Shown here in pieces: positions 12,325 to 23,549 of a stretch of DNA of 64,000 nt (the first letter of the stretch is position 1; each line of letters starts with the position of its first letter). Source of the DNA: Tetrahymena thermophila SB210. Lineage: Eukaryota; Ciliophora; Oligohymenophorea; Hymenostomatida; Tetrahymenidae. Below the pieces are notes generated by a model. The model was not told the DNA's origin, searched no databases, and saw nothing but the letters and a program-made list of their open reading frames with translations. Both the position numbers and the translations under genes were made by a program. The stretch lies in NCBI RefSeq assembly GCF_000189635.1, contig NW_002476323.1:69419-133418 (forward strand), in the 5' to 3' direction.

Positions 12325-15300
12325 TCAAATTTAAAATTTTTAGGTAAATATTTTTTTCTTTGAGTTATTTTTACTTCTACTTTAAGAAGAATCTTTAAAT
12401 ATAAAATTTTTACTGTTTGCTTCTAATTTAGCTTATTGGATTACTTTATTTATTTTCAGATCTCCTGCTCCAGAGCTATTTATAAAAGTATTTAAAATCT
12501 CTTTAATTTATGTATAATGAAGTTTTAAAATAAATTCAATTGAAGATTACTCACATTTAGCTTTTATAAGAAGGTCTGTTCAGCTTTAAATCCATTTTAT
12601 TTAATTAAGTTTCAATTAAATCAGCCTCATTAAAATTTAGCAATTCATGCTTTTTATTTTCTTTTGAATCAAGTTATCTTTTCGAATTTCCAGACTCCTT
12701 AAGTGGTTTTTCTTCATTAATTTAAGTAATAGTTGGAGGTTTTATGCTGATCTTTTTAGATGGTGGTATTACAGGGGCAGATGATATTTTATCTCCTTTT
12801 AAGTTGAATTCCATCTTTAGTTCTTAATAGCTTACTTTTGGTTAAATTTATTCTTTCTCACTCTGCTTTCCAGCTATAATTACTGTTTTTTTTTTAAGCT
12901 GTTAATTTTGAAGCAGCAACTAGCCTCCTTAAAGAGAAGATTTTCTAACTACAGTAGTGTTTTCAGTTTCATTTATTTAGCTAGACTTTAAACCTTTTTC
13001 TACAAATAAATTTAGTATTTTAAAACTTTAAAAAACATTGTCAGAAGAGTTAATATGCCTCATAACTTTTCTTAAGTAGTTTTCGAATCTAATTATTTTT
13101 ATAATTAATTTAAAGTAAATATGAAATCTAATATTCATTATTTTACCTATATGGTATTGATTTCATTATTTAATAAGCCATTTGCATCTTAAGATTTGTA
13201 TAAGTTTTATAAGGGCTATTCGGTAATCTAGAAATAGGATTGATTTTATTATAATCAAGAAGTGCCTCTAGCATACCCTGAGTTAATTAAAAACCATTAA
13301 ATAAAATATTTATAATTAATTTTATTAAAGTACTTCTCCCAAATTTGAGTAGTTAGAAGGAACATACGGGAACTCCGATTGAGATTATTCAAAAGATATA
13401 TTATTTTACACTATATTTATATTGAGTTCGTTCATTTCAACGCTATTTTCTAATTTATTAAAAAAAAAATTAAAAACTTTATTTATGACTCTGATTTAAA
13501 TTACCTTCAAAGTGATAGTTTTCAGATCTAGGATACATTGTATTTATATTATTAGGAGAATTATAATTGCATTCGAGAGTGTAGCAAAAAGGAATCTTTG
13601 TTTATTTGTATAATGCTACTCTTCCAGATCCTTCTTTAGAAAGTCCATCACTTTTATCCTTAGAATACATATTTCGCTCTGTAAAATTACATAAATCAAA
13701 TTCAAAAAATGGAGTATTCAACGACATCAGTTTAGTTAATAAGTTTGACTCAACTTAGCTTCTGTAATCCATACAGTTTCCGTAAATAAAGGAACCTTTT
13801 TTAGTAGCATGAGCATGCAAATCTAAATAACAGTAAAGTAATCCCTTCGAATTCAGGAACATCAGTAATTCCTTTATTCCATATATTTCAGGTTAGTCCT
13901 ACTAAGATGGATTTATGTAAAATCTATTTAAATTTTATCCCTAAGAATCAGTTCTGTAATGTCCTCTGCTTACACCGTCAGGATTTATTATAGGAATCAT
14001 TACAAAAACAAAATGATCTCTTAATACTTTGGATCTAAATTATTCATAAAACAAATTTTAACTATTATTTTATATCTCTAAAATGCTATTTTACCTTGCA
14101 TCATCTTTATTTAATAATAACTAAAGCATGCCATTAAACACATGAGATCCAGGTACTTCACCTGGATGAACTCTTGTAGATATAAAGACATATTTTTTAT
14201 CTGAAAACCTAAAGTATTTTTAAAAGATTTGAGCTATTTATTTTTTAATAAAAGCTAAACTTACAAATTAGGCTAATTTAAAAATGGAAAAATTTAATCT
14301 TGTGGTATTTATATTTTTTCTTCTAATTTGTTTGAGTGAGAAGATATAGTCAATAGTTCCACATTTCTATATTCTTTTGATTAGATAAGAGTAGTCCTAT
14401 GATAATATAAGTCAGGACTATTTATAAATTTTTAATCTAAAAGGTCAAGCATATCCTTTTTGCATAAAGAATTATTTTAATTATACAACGAAATTTAAAA
14501 ACCAATTTTACTTGATTATCTTAATATGACCAAGGATAAGTAAAAGCAAAGTAAACAACTTCTTCTGGGTCTTAAAAAACATGAGAAAATGTAAAATCAA
14601 TCCCAGTTTCATGCTAAATCTAAATGAAATTATTAATTTAATAATTTAAATTTTTACAGATTAACAATTTTTAAAATAGAAAACAAAGCAAAATTTTAAT
14701 TACAACAGTATTTGCTACGCTTTAAGCAATTCTTTACCAGCTGTTTGTATAAGAGGATTTATAAACAGGTTAGTGACCCTCTCTATAAAGTTTTTACTGA
14801 GTTTAAATAAAATAAAATAATATTTAAAATTGAGATATCATATAAAATTCTTTCTTCAATCTAAAATAAATTTTTGTTTATTTTTTGTAAGTTGAATCAA
14901 TAATAACTTAATAATAGATAATTAAGCAATTTATACTTGAAAATTTGTATTTTTTATTGTTATATAGACAAGGTTGTTTTGAGGAACTCCTGTTACAGAA
15001 AAATAGAACCAAGTCCTATACTTCATTTCTTTTTATGTCATATATGCATCTGGAGAAATCCATACATTAAACTAATTTTATTTAGAAAATATATATTAGT
15101 TAATACATCATTTATTCCAATTTGGTTATTTTAGCAAACTATTCCAATTATTTTTAAAACTCTCATACCTAGTTGCCAGGAGATTCATAATTTCTTTCTA
15201 CTTTAAGCATGTTACCACTATCGAAATCACTATTGAATATAATAGTTCCGAACTACTCTGAAGTTCTTTGGTAGTGAACATTTGGATTGCAAGTTACTGG

Positions 15301-15486
15301 AAGCCCTTTAATTAAAATAATGGATCAGTATAATATTTTGAAGCATTCTAAAAAATAATAGCTAGAGTATTCAAAATTTTTAACAAGATGCTTCTATTAA
15401 TTGCTTAGAATAAAAGATATTTGTTTACCTTCTATGATACCATTTGATGGAAGACTGCCTTAATACTACTTATTTAAATTCTTCAT
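12325..15486 (-). CDS. CCP5: CCP5-type cytosolic carboxypeptidase (tubulin deglutamylase)
   Basis: About twelve exons with consistent phases, from MKNLNKQYQGSLPSNG to a TGA at 12325. The N-terminal domain carries [27 protein letters not shown] and [10 protein letters not shown], all characteristic of CCP5/AGBL5. The M14 domain keeps the zinc ligands in [11 protein letters not shown] and in [13 protein letters not shown]. It also has [20 protein letters not shown] with the substrate-binding Arg/Asn, and the catalytic Glu in [11 protein letters not shown]5 enzymes remove the branch-point glutamate from polyglutamylated tubulin, which is abundant in ciliary axonemes and cortical microtubules. 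A basic, disordered C-terminal tail of about 200 residues follows the catalytic domain. The first intron (15306-15428) and the last junction, which adds [11 protein letters not shown], are supported by phase. RVHPGE and GHYRTDS point to CCP5 rather than CCP1 or CCP2/3. Confidence 0.93.
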
Positions 15487-16517
15487 TTTAAAAATCGAAT
15501 TATCTAATTATAACAGAGTATGTATCCTCAGAAACTTGCTTAATCTTTTAAAAAGTTGTAATACAAATTTTTTTAACAAACTTAATTATTTTGATTTTTT
15601 TGATGAATGAATTAAAAAGTACTTCTATCACATTCTCTATACCACCAAAATTTGTTTATAATATAAAAATTAATTATTAATTAATTAAAGACAAGTGAAA
15701 AATCATAGAATTTTAAACAAATTGCACTAATTTTTCTTTGAAATTTTCAAATTAAAACTATAAATACGAAATTTTTCAGTTTTGATTATAGATTTTAGAA
15801 ATTTCACCTAATTTTCACTTCTAATTAAAGTTATTGTTTAATCATAAAAATCAATTTTTAAAAAAAATTTAACTTTCATGATTAAAAAATATTTATTAGA
15901 CTTATTTAAGAAATTTAAAAAAAGACTATGACAAATTCATAAAAATTAAATAGGTTACAATAGAAATATATAAAAATGATTAAATATTACAATAAATAAA
16001 TTAGCAGATTATAATATGAATTGATTAAAATAATCAAATATTTACTATAAGATTAATTTACTAGTTTATTGATTCATTTATTTGTTAATAAATTTTTTTA
16101 TGAATTTAATTTTCAAATAGTATAGTTTAAATTATAAAAAAGATGAGTTGATCATTAATTAATAATTAAGCAAATTATAATAGATATATTTCCGAAAATA
16201 AAACAATTAAAACAAACAATTTTTTAATTATTTTGTTATTTACTTTCTTTTAATTTTCATTTTTATTAAAAAAAAAACTAAGACAGATTTATGAATGGTT
16301 AATATAATTATAATAGAAATATATAAAAATAGCTCAGGTATTTTTATCAATAATTAAGGATTATAGTAGTAATATGAAAGTAATTTAATAAAAATATATA
16401 ATATACTTTAGTAATTTATTTATTTAATTTTATTTTTGTTTTATAATTTTATTTTTTTTATTAAATTTTATTAAAAATTATTTTAATTTGTTTTAATATA
16501 AGTTATAATTAAGACTT
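15487..16517. other. Gene-free AT-rich spacer with diverged direct repeat
   Basis: No gene is seen. Segments around 15949-16022 and 16296-16378 share ACAATAGAAATATATAAAAA-like and GATTATA-rich blocks, suggesting an old duplication. No RNA gene is recognised. Confidence 0.45.
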
Positions 16518-17501
16518 TCACCATTCTAGTTCATTTTTATGTTTAGACCAGACATACTTTCCACCTCTTCTTATAAAAGCTTTATGGTCAAAACCAGATT
16601 TATCTAATGCTGCTTCAACACCAACATCTAAAATGGAAAGAGAAGGCTCTTTTTTTCCATTTTAGCAATTTAAAAATCTCATTTATTCATCTAAGATTAG
16701 ATAACTGTCCTTCATATCTTCATTATTTTCAGCAACAGGATTGCTTGCCTTGTGTCTGGATATAAATTAATCAAATTATTCTTTTGAAACGACCATTTAT
16801 TCTGCATTCCTCAAAGCATTGGCACCAGCATTTTCACCATCAATTAGAAGACATTAGAAAACTTTCCATCTGTAAGGATTTAGCTGTTAAATATAGATAT
16901 TCATATCTTCGTTATATTATCTTGAAGTCACAACAGTGTTTATCTTAAATAATACATCGTATTTATAACACCAATCTCGTATTTTATACATTTAATCAAT
17001 ATGAGTTTTTTTATTTGCCCTTCTTCCGATATCAGCTAAAGCCTATTCATCAAAGCTATCACAAGAAATAGCTATTATATCTAACCATTTGCCAAAGTTT
17101 TTAAACCATTCTTCGGTTATCAAACTTCCGTTAGAAACTATTGTAACACTTTCTAAATTGAGCTATTCTTTACAATACTAAACTAGATTTCCTAAAAATA
17201 TTGGTTTGGTGAAGGGCTCTCCTCCAGAAAAGTTAATTTTCTTCATACCAGATTCTTTAAGCATTTTCAATCCTTTTTTTGCATTTTCTTCATCTAAGAC
17301 AAAAGAAGTTTTAGCTGTGTGAAAACAAAATTTACAAGCATAGTTACACTATCTAGTAAAGTGGTAGTTAATACTTTCCCTAAACAGTTTGTCTTTTTTT
17401 AAAAAAAACTTAGCCTATGCAATCTTAATCAAAGCAATTAAAGTTAAAGAAATAGCAGTAATACAGCAAAAGATTGCTGTTAGATTATATGTTCCTATCA
17501 T
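16518..17501 (-). CDS. RSAD2: Viperin homologue (radical SAM ddhCTP synthase)
   Basis: An intronless 327-residue frame starts [18 protein letters not shown] and ends NELEW-TGA. Residues about 6-28 form a hydrophobic N-terminal helix, as in animal viperin, where an amphipathic helix anchors the enzyme on ER and lipid droplets. The radical-SAM cluster motif is CNYACKFC (Cys52, 56, 59), preceded by NYHFTRQ. It is followed by [19 protein letters not shown] and [10 protein letters not shown]. Further hallmarks are [34 protein letters not shown](D)[13 protein letters not shown] and, near the end, ILDVGVE and [10 protein letters not shown] with the C-terminal Trp. Viperins convert CTP to 3'-deoxy-3',4'-didehydro-CTP, a chain terminator of viral polymerases. 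Every key residue I know is present, so activity is likely. The gene lies head-to-tail with a TRAF/RING gene. Confidence 0.96.
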
Positions 17502-18153
17502 TTTTCTGTTGATATTTTAATTTATTTAAATTATTAGCAGTGTATTATTGTAAAATATGTTTTATAAAAAGTAGAACCTATTATTTATTTAAAATTAAAC
17601 TATGAAAGTGAAAATCAGTGTATTTTTCAAAGTCTAGTCTAGTCTACATAAATGATCAAAAGAAAGAATTAATATATAGATTTAATTATGATTTCATAAT
17701 TAAGTAAAAAATTATAAAATATGTTTAAACACTTATTTGAATGAAATTCGCGTTTTTAAAATAAAAATTAAAATTCCTATTATTAGTATTAGATTTTTAG
17801 ATTAGTAAAGGCACTGAAAAAATGCTCAATTCTTTTATTTTTTATAAATGAATATTTTGATTTAGAAAAATAAAATTCAAATATTTACAACTATTTATTC
17901 AAAAATAAAGAAATAAAATGGTTTTAAGAGTGAGTGAATGGTAATAATTATAAGATAGACAGACAATATTTATAAATTTTGAAAAATAAAATAGTTTTAT
18001 TATAAATAGTTTTTTATTGAAATAGATGAAGTTATGAATTAGTAAATTTTTGATAATTATTATTAGGTAATCACTGTTTTTGTAGTAGACCCTTTACTTT
18101 TTCTGTGTCTAATAAACTTTTATAAAATAGTTATTTATTTATTGCTTGTATAT
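17502..18153. other. Spacer between viperin and TRAF/RING genes
   Basis: This is the presumed promoter region of the viperin gene, which is transcribed leftward, and the 3' flank of the next gene. A short TCTAG triplication sits at 17631-17647. No recognisable interferon-type or other response element can be called. Confidence 0.4.
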
Positions 18154-19157
18154 TCAAATTTTTAAAAATTACTTTATATTTAAAGGTAGCTTTGACCTAT
18201 AGTAGTCATATTGGAGAATAGTTTTATACATTAATTATTTTTTTAGCCTAATGTCAAAGTCGACATTTTTTTTTCTTAAAGGATTAAACTTTTTGCATAT
18301 TTTTTAATGATACTAAAAATAGTGAGCTTAGAATTATTTGTTGCAGTTTATGCATATTCTTTTATTATAATTACATTTTTCTATATGCGCATCCAATTTG
18401 CAGAAATGGTAACTTTCTTAGCAATGTATGCAAAGAACCATTCTATACTAACAAACTAATAAATGATCTTACAGGTCTTTTCTCAATATTGGTTCTTTGC
18501 AACCTTTGTTAAGACATTTAACCTATTAGTATTAACATTTTGAAATATGATTTTATCTTTCATCATATTTAACTACATCTTAACAACCAGATTTGTAACA
18601 CTTAACTTTAACTTTCTCTAATATCTTCTTAAAAATAATTGAACTTTTTTTATACAAATGCTACTTTCCATTTAGCAAAAGCACTTGCTTGTTATTTCTA
18701 CAAGTAGGGCAAACGTTTTATGATTTTTTAGTAGACCATTCACTTATGCAAGAACCACAATAATTTAATTCACATTGAATACAACTCACTTTTTAATTAA
18801 AAGGAAAAAGATTAAATGCATATGTAATTAAAATTTTAAGGTGCAATCAAATTGGGAATTATCAAAAACTTTCAACATTAAATAAAAAAATATACTTGGA
18901 TCTTCAATTATACTAAGGCAAATTGGGCATTAAAGGTCTTAAATAAAATCACCAATCTCATTTATATTTGATATTTAGTCTATATCCACCTTATTGAATA
19001 CTTCAACTTAAACTTCTAATTCGCTTTCTTCAATCTTAGGCTCTTATTGTTTTAATAATTTTTATTAAATTTGATAATTTTAATAGTGCATCAATAATTC
19101 TATTTCATCATTTAAGCTAAGAACTTCTTATTCAATTTCAAAGATTGGTTAATCCAT
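18154..19157 (-). CDS. RING finger plus TRAF-type zinc fingers, probable E3 ubiquitin ligase
   Basis: Two exons (intron 18789-18895) give an 897-nt CDS, 298 residues, starting MDQPIFEIEQEVLSLNDEI. A helical, acidic N-terminus (residues 1-75) precedes a RING of the ciliate TRAF kind: CPICLSIIEDPMSC, then IQCELNYCGSCISEW and CPTCR (Cys77, 80, 90, 93, 98, 101, 114, 117). TRAF/SIAH-type fingers with C-x(n)-C-x(n)-H-x3-C spacing follow: CYKSGCQ...HISKC, CLNKGCKE...HLLVC, CIHCQESYHFC...HIEKC and CINCNKQF...HQKIC. It likely transfers ubiquitin to unknown substrates in the cytoplasm. No MATH/TRAF-C domain is present. The intron falls inside the RING. Confidence 0.88.
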
Positions 19158-20480
19158 TTTATGTATTTTTTTTTCATAATAAATGATTTATAAAAATATA
19201 TTATTTATTTAAATTTTCAAAACGATATTAATGCTTTTGCTTAACTATTTTTTATTTTCTCGTATAAATATAAAGAAAAATCTATTAACATATAGGAGTA
19301 ATTAATAATTATTTATCTTAGCCAATAAATCAAAAATATAAAAATTCATTTTCATATATATATATTTGCCTGTTTGCTTGTGATTAAAAAAATGCAAATA
19401 TAGTTAAAAACATAAAAGTTAAAAAAATGAAATAGATAAATTGATAAACCAATCAATTTTTATTATTTACTTAATAATGATACATAAATTCACTTTTAAG
19501 TAAAAATTTTTTATTTAAAAAGAAACAAATTTTTCAAATTTATAATAATTAATTTTATAACAAACAAAATAAGATAAATAAATAAATAAATTAAGTATAA
19601 AAGTAAGACTAGGAAGCTTCTCTTATCTTCTAATCATATTTTTTCCTTTTATAAAAAAATTTTTTTTCTTAAAGGAAAAATGAATTAGAAGATAAGAGAA
19701 GCCTAGTTTTAATGCTATTAATTATTAAATTATTTTAATTATGTAATTATTTTGTTTGTTTATCTGTTATTGTGTTTATTTGTATTTTCTTTTAAGAATT
19801 TACTTAATAAAATAAAAAATATTCTTAATTAATTAATTTATTAATTTGTCTATGTATTCATCTATCTATAAAAAATCGAAAAATGTTTAATAAACTATTT
19901 TTTTAAGAATTTTTTAAAATTTTTATTTATTAATTAAAATTTTCTTTATTAATCTATGTATAGTGCATACTCATTAATTAAAGTTATCTTTAGAAAATTT
20001 TTAAGAGTGGCCAATTTTAGAGAAAAGATTTTTTGTCAATTAGCATTAATGTTTGTAAAAATTGAAAAATAAATAAGCAAATTTATAAGATATGCCTACT
20101 TTTAAAATACATAAATAAATTATTTTTTTTAAACTTACTAAATATACTTGAACACCCTTCTTAGATAATTGATATAAATTTTCTGTTTATACATCTACGT
20201 ATAAATAGATAAATTATGCATAGCTTTAGAATAATTTAATAAATTAATTTTTTTAAAAAATATTTTATTTTGGTTATTTTAGCAATTATTTAAAATCTAT
20301 CTTTAAAAAATTTATTAATAACTATACAAAATATTTATTTATTTATGGTTTTAATTATTAATTTCATTGATTTTATATATCTTATTTATATTCTCAAGTT
20401 TTAAAAAATTAAACAAATAAAAGAATCATAATAAAAATTAATGAAAGCAAATTCAGTATGTCTAGTAAATTAATATTTGT
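19158..20480. other. Divergent intergenic region containing a long hairpin
   Basis: It separates the leftward TRAF/RING gene from the rightward LRR gene. Apart from the inverted repeat at 19608-19707, I see only A/T-rich spacer. Confidence 0.5.
19608..19707. repeat. Long inverted repeat (hairpin)
   Basis: The left arm (19608-19634) and right arm (19684-19707) are reverse complements over 24 nt, broken only by a 3-nt insertion in the left arm. An inner arm pair, TTTTTCCTTT with AAAGGAAAAA, extends the stem toward an A/T loop. Perfect pairing with mixed-base arms in such AT-rich DNA is unlikely by chance. Candidates are a small-RNA precursor, a cruciform, or a degenerate miniature element; no target-site duplication is obvious. 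Confidence 0.8.
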
Positions 20481-23072
20481 ATGCCTAAAAATGCATATTA
20501 ATATTTTTTAATGATAAAGTTAGATGATTTTTATCTTTAGAAAGTCGTGGAGCTCAAAATTAATTTTACGTATTCATTCATTTTTTATTAAATTATATTG
20601 ATTTATTATTTTTTAAACTAAAGGTTGCAAAACATAGGATAAGAACATTTATCTTAGTTGTAACGTGTTATTAAAAACGCTTAAAATTTAGAAGCACTTT
20701 ATTACAGATTTGAGTAATGCTTTCTTTTTGGTTATTGAATTTAAAATAATTAAATTAAAATTATTTATTTATTTAAGGCTTTTTTTAAAAAACGTCTTAA
20801 ACTTCTTACTTAAATTTTCCTATACAGAAATTTGAATTGTAAAAAATTATTCAATTTATTATTTTTTTTAAATATAGCTTTAATGATAATATTGAAGAAG
20901 TATTATAAGTTGTTTGTGATTCTATTTTTGAGCATAAAAATTTAAATAGTTTGCACCTATAGCTGTTGTAATGATCAAATTTTCATTAATTAATTTATTT
21001 ATTTTTAACTATTTTAAAGAAAATGTTAACTAAATTTTTCTGCTTTATAAATGATGGAAAACAAATTATCTAAAATAGAAAATCTTTAATCACTAACATT
21101 AAATTTGAGGTAAGAAGATTTATTCATTCTCAATAATTTAATTTATAACATTTCATTATAAGGTACAACTTCTCTAAATAAGATGGATCTTTGTTGCTTG
21201 GTAAAATCATAGCTAACTGTGCTCAATTACAATATTTAAATTTGGATTTAAGGTATTAATTAAATTTTATGTTTTACAAAAATCTGAATTTCTTTATTTT
21301 CACTTTCATTACAATCAACTAATCAAAAAAAGTATTTTAGGACAATTTTTTTTTAAATATCTTAATTGAAATTAATATCGAAAATTCTAATTACATTTTT
21401 AATAAAATAATAAAGCTTTAACAAAATGGAAGCAGAAGGCTTTTTGAGTTTAACAGAAGGGATAAAATTATCCTAAAACTTAAAAAATTTGACTCTTTCA
21501 TTAAGGTTATTTTAAATAGATTTTTTTTTAAATATTTAAACTATAAATAATTACAGGGAAAATCAAATAAGATCAGATACAATTTATTAATGTTTAGCAA
21601 ATATAGGTTAGTGCTAAAAGTTGTAAAATCTCTTTATTGATTTCAGGTAATTTCTTTCCTTTTTTATATAATTGGAAAATATAAATCAATCATATTAAAA
21701 TAAGGGAAAACTATCTAAAAGATAAAGGATTAGTCTATTTAGGTTAAGGCATGTAGCATGTATCACATATATAAGAACTAACTCTTTATGTCCAGTATTA
21801 TTTATTTAAGTTTTATAAAAATAAATAAAATTATATTAAGTAAAAATGCTTTTGGAGATCAAGGGCTTTTAGAATTAAGCCAAGGAATATCTTTGTTAGT
21901 TAATTTAAGAAAAATAGCTTTGGATTTAAGGTTTTTAAATTATTTAACACTTTTCTTTAATAATTTTAATATTTTTAAAAAGTTATAACAAAATTCAAAA
22001 TGAATCTACAGAAAGTATTCTTGAAACTATTTGGAATCTTTAAAACTTAGAAGTTATTATTTTTGATGTGAGGTAAAACCACTTTTTTTCCAAATATCTG
22101 TTTAAAATATCCAATTTAAATAGTGGAAATGACATAAACGATTCTATATGCTTCAGTGATGTACCTTGTGATAAGTAAATAGAAAATCTGAAGCACTTGC
22201 AACTCAATTTTAAGTAAAGAATTATTTTCTAGACAAAACATAATTTCTTATATTAAAAAAGCTTTTTAAGATTCTAAAATTGGCCAGCATTATAATTAAT
22301 TTAAAGAGTTATAAAGTATAAGAATTTGAAATTTCTCTCCTTAGAAATGTGGTAATATTTAAAAAATAGCAAACAATAAAGTATTATTATTTAAAAATAT
22401 AACATAAACAGTTGTGATTATATAACAGATGAAACAATTATTGAACTTTCAAAGTCTTTTAAGAACTTAATTAACTTAAAAACCATGATACTTGATTTTA
22501 GGTAAATTTTTATTATTTAAATTTAAATTTAAATTTAACTTTTTTTAGTGGGAACAGTATTCGTGAAACAGGAGTTGCCTCATTATAAGAAATTTAATAT
22601 TGCAGTTAAATAACTAAACTCTATCTTAATCTAAGGTTTATTCTACTTAAAAAGAATAATTAAAAATTTATTTTATTTTTATTAATGATTAAGTGGTAAT
22701 ACAATCAATTCTGAAGGAGCAATATCGATTGGAAACACAATATCTAAATTACTTCAAGTTGAAGAACTAAACATTTCATTTTAGTAAAATTAATTTTAAT
22801 TTTCAAAATATTTAAATATCTATTTGTTATATAATTTTAGCAACTGTAATTTTAGTGAAAATGTTTTTTATGAAATTATGAAATAGATTTACAAATGTAA
22901 ATCATTAAAACTTTTTTAAGTCACAGTGAGGTAAAATGAATAAAAACTTTTTGTACAATTAATTTTTATCATAAAATTATTTAGATAAATTTAACAAAAG
23001 TTGCACTTGCAGATAAGAAGATTCTTTATGAAATTAAATAAACTAGTTTTAATGAATTTTTCATTTAGATGA
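20481..23072 (+). CDS. Leucine-rich-repeat protein, 507 aa, one repeat per exon
   Basis: Seventeen exons. Exons 2-13, 15 and 16 are each exactly 90 nt (30 residues), exon 14 is 87, and the first and last are 89 and 88. All sixteen introns fall in the same phase, splitting the codon after the ...L-x-L-x-[LF] strand. They are short (46-164 nt). Each exon encodes an RI-like repeat such as ENQIRSDTIYQCLANIGQC or SGNTINSEGAISIGNTISK followed by L-x-x-L-x-L-x-[LF]-R. The CDS sums to 1524 nt, in frame to TGA after NFSFR. No signal peptide, membrane span or kinase domain is seen. It probably forms a solenoid for protein binding, with unknown partner. The start could be the Met at 20481 or the in-frame one at 20511. 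Confidence 0.85.
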
Positions 23073-23549
23073 AAAGTTAAAGTTAAATGTTGCAGTTTCT
23101 TTGAGAGATTAAATAATTTACATTGTAAATAAATAAATCGTCATTTAAAATATTATTTGAAAAATTAAGTATAAATTGTATAAATAAAGTATTTAAAAAC
23201 TTTTATTTATTTTGAATTTATTTTAAGCATTTTAAATTTTATTTAAAAATATTTTTAAAAATAATTTAATCAATAATTAAAATTTATTGTTTTTACTTCA
23301 TATTTAATGAAAATCAAATAATTTTTATTTTATATTCCTATCATATCATATCACTTCAAATCTATAAAATTATCAAATTATTTGTCGTTTCACGAAAATT
23401 GTTTATTTAGTAAATATTTTTTTATATAGAAAATTCAATCACCAGATTTTATCATAAGATAAGATATTATTTATTAAATTAAAAAAAATTCTATAAGAAA
23501 TTAATTAAATAATAATTGAGTGCAAAAGTAGAAGATAAAATCAAATAAA
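23073..23549. other. Spacer between tandem LRR genes
   Basis: A/T-rich sequence, presumed promoter of the second LRR gene. It contains no extra repeat exon that I can read. Confidence 0.5.
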
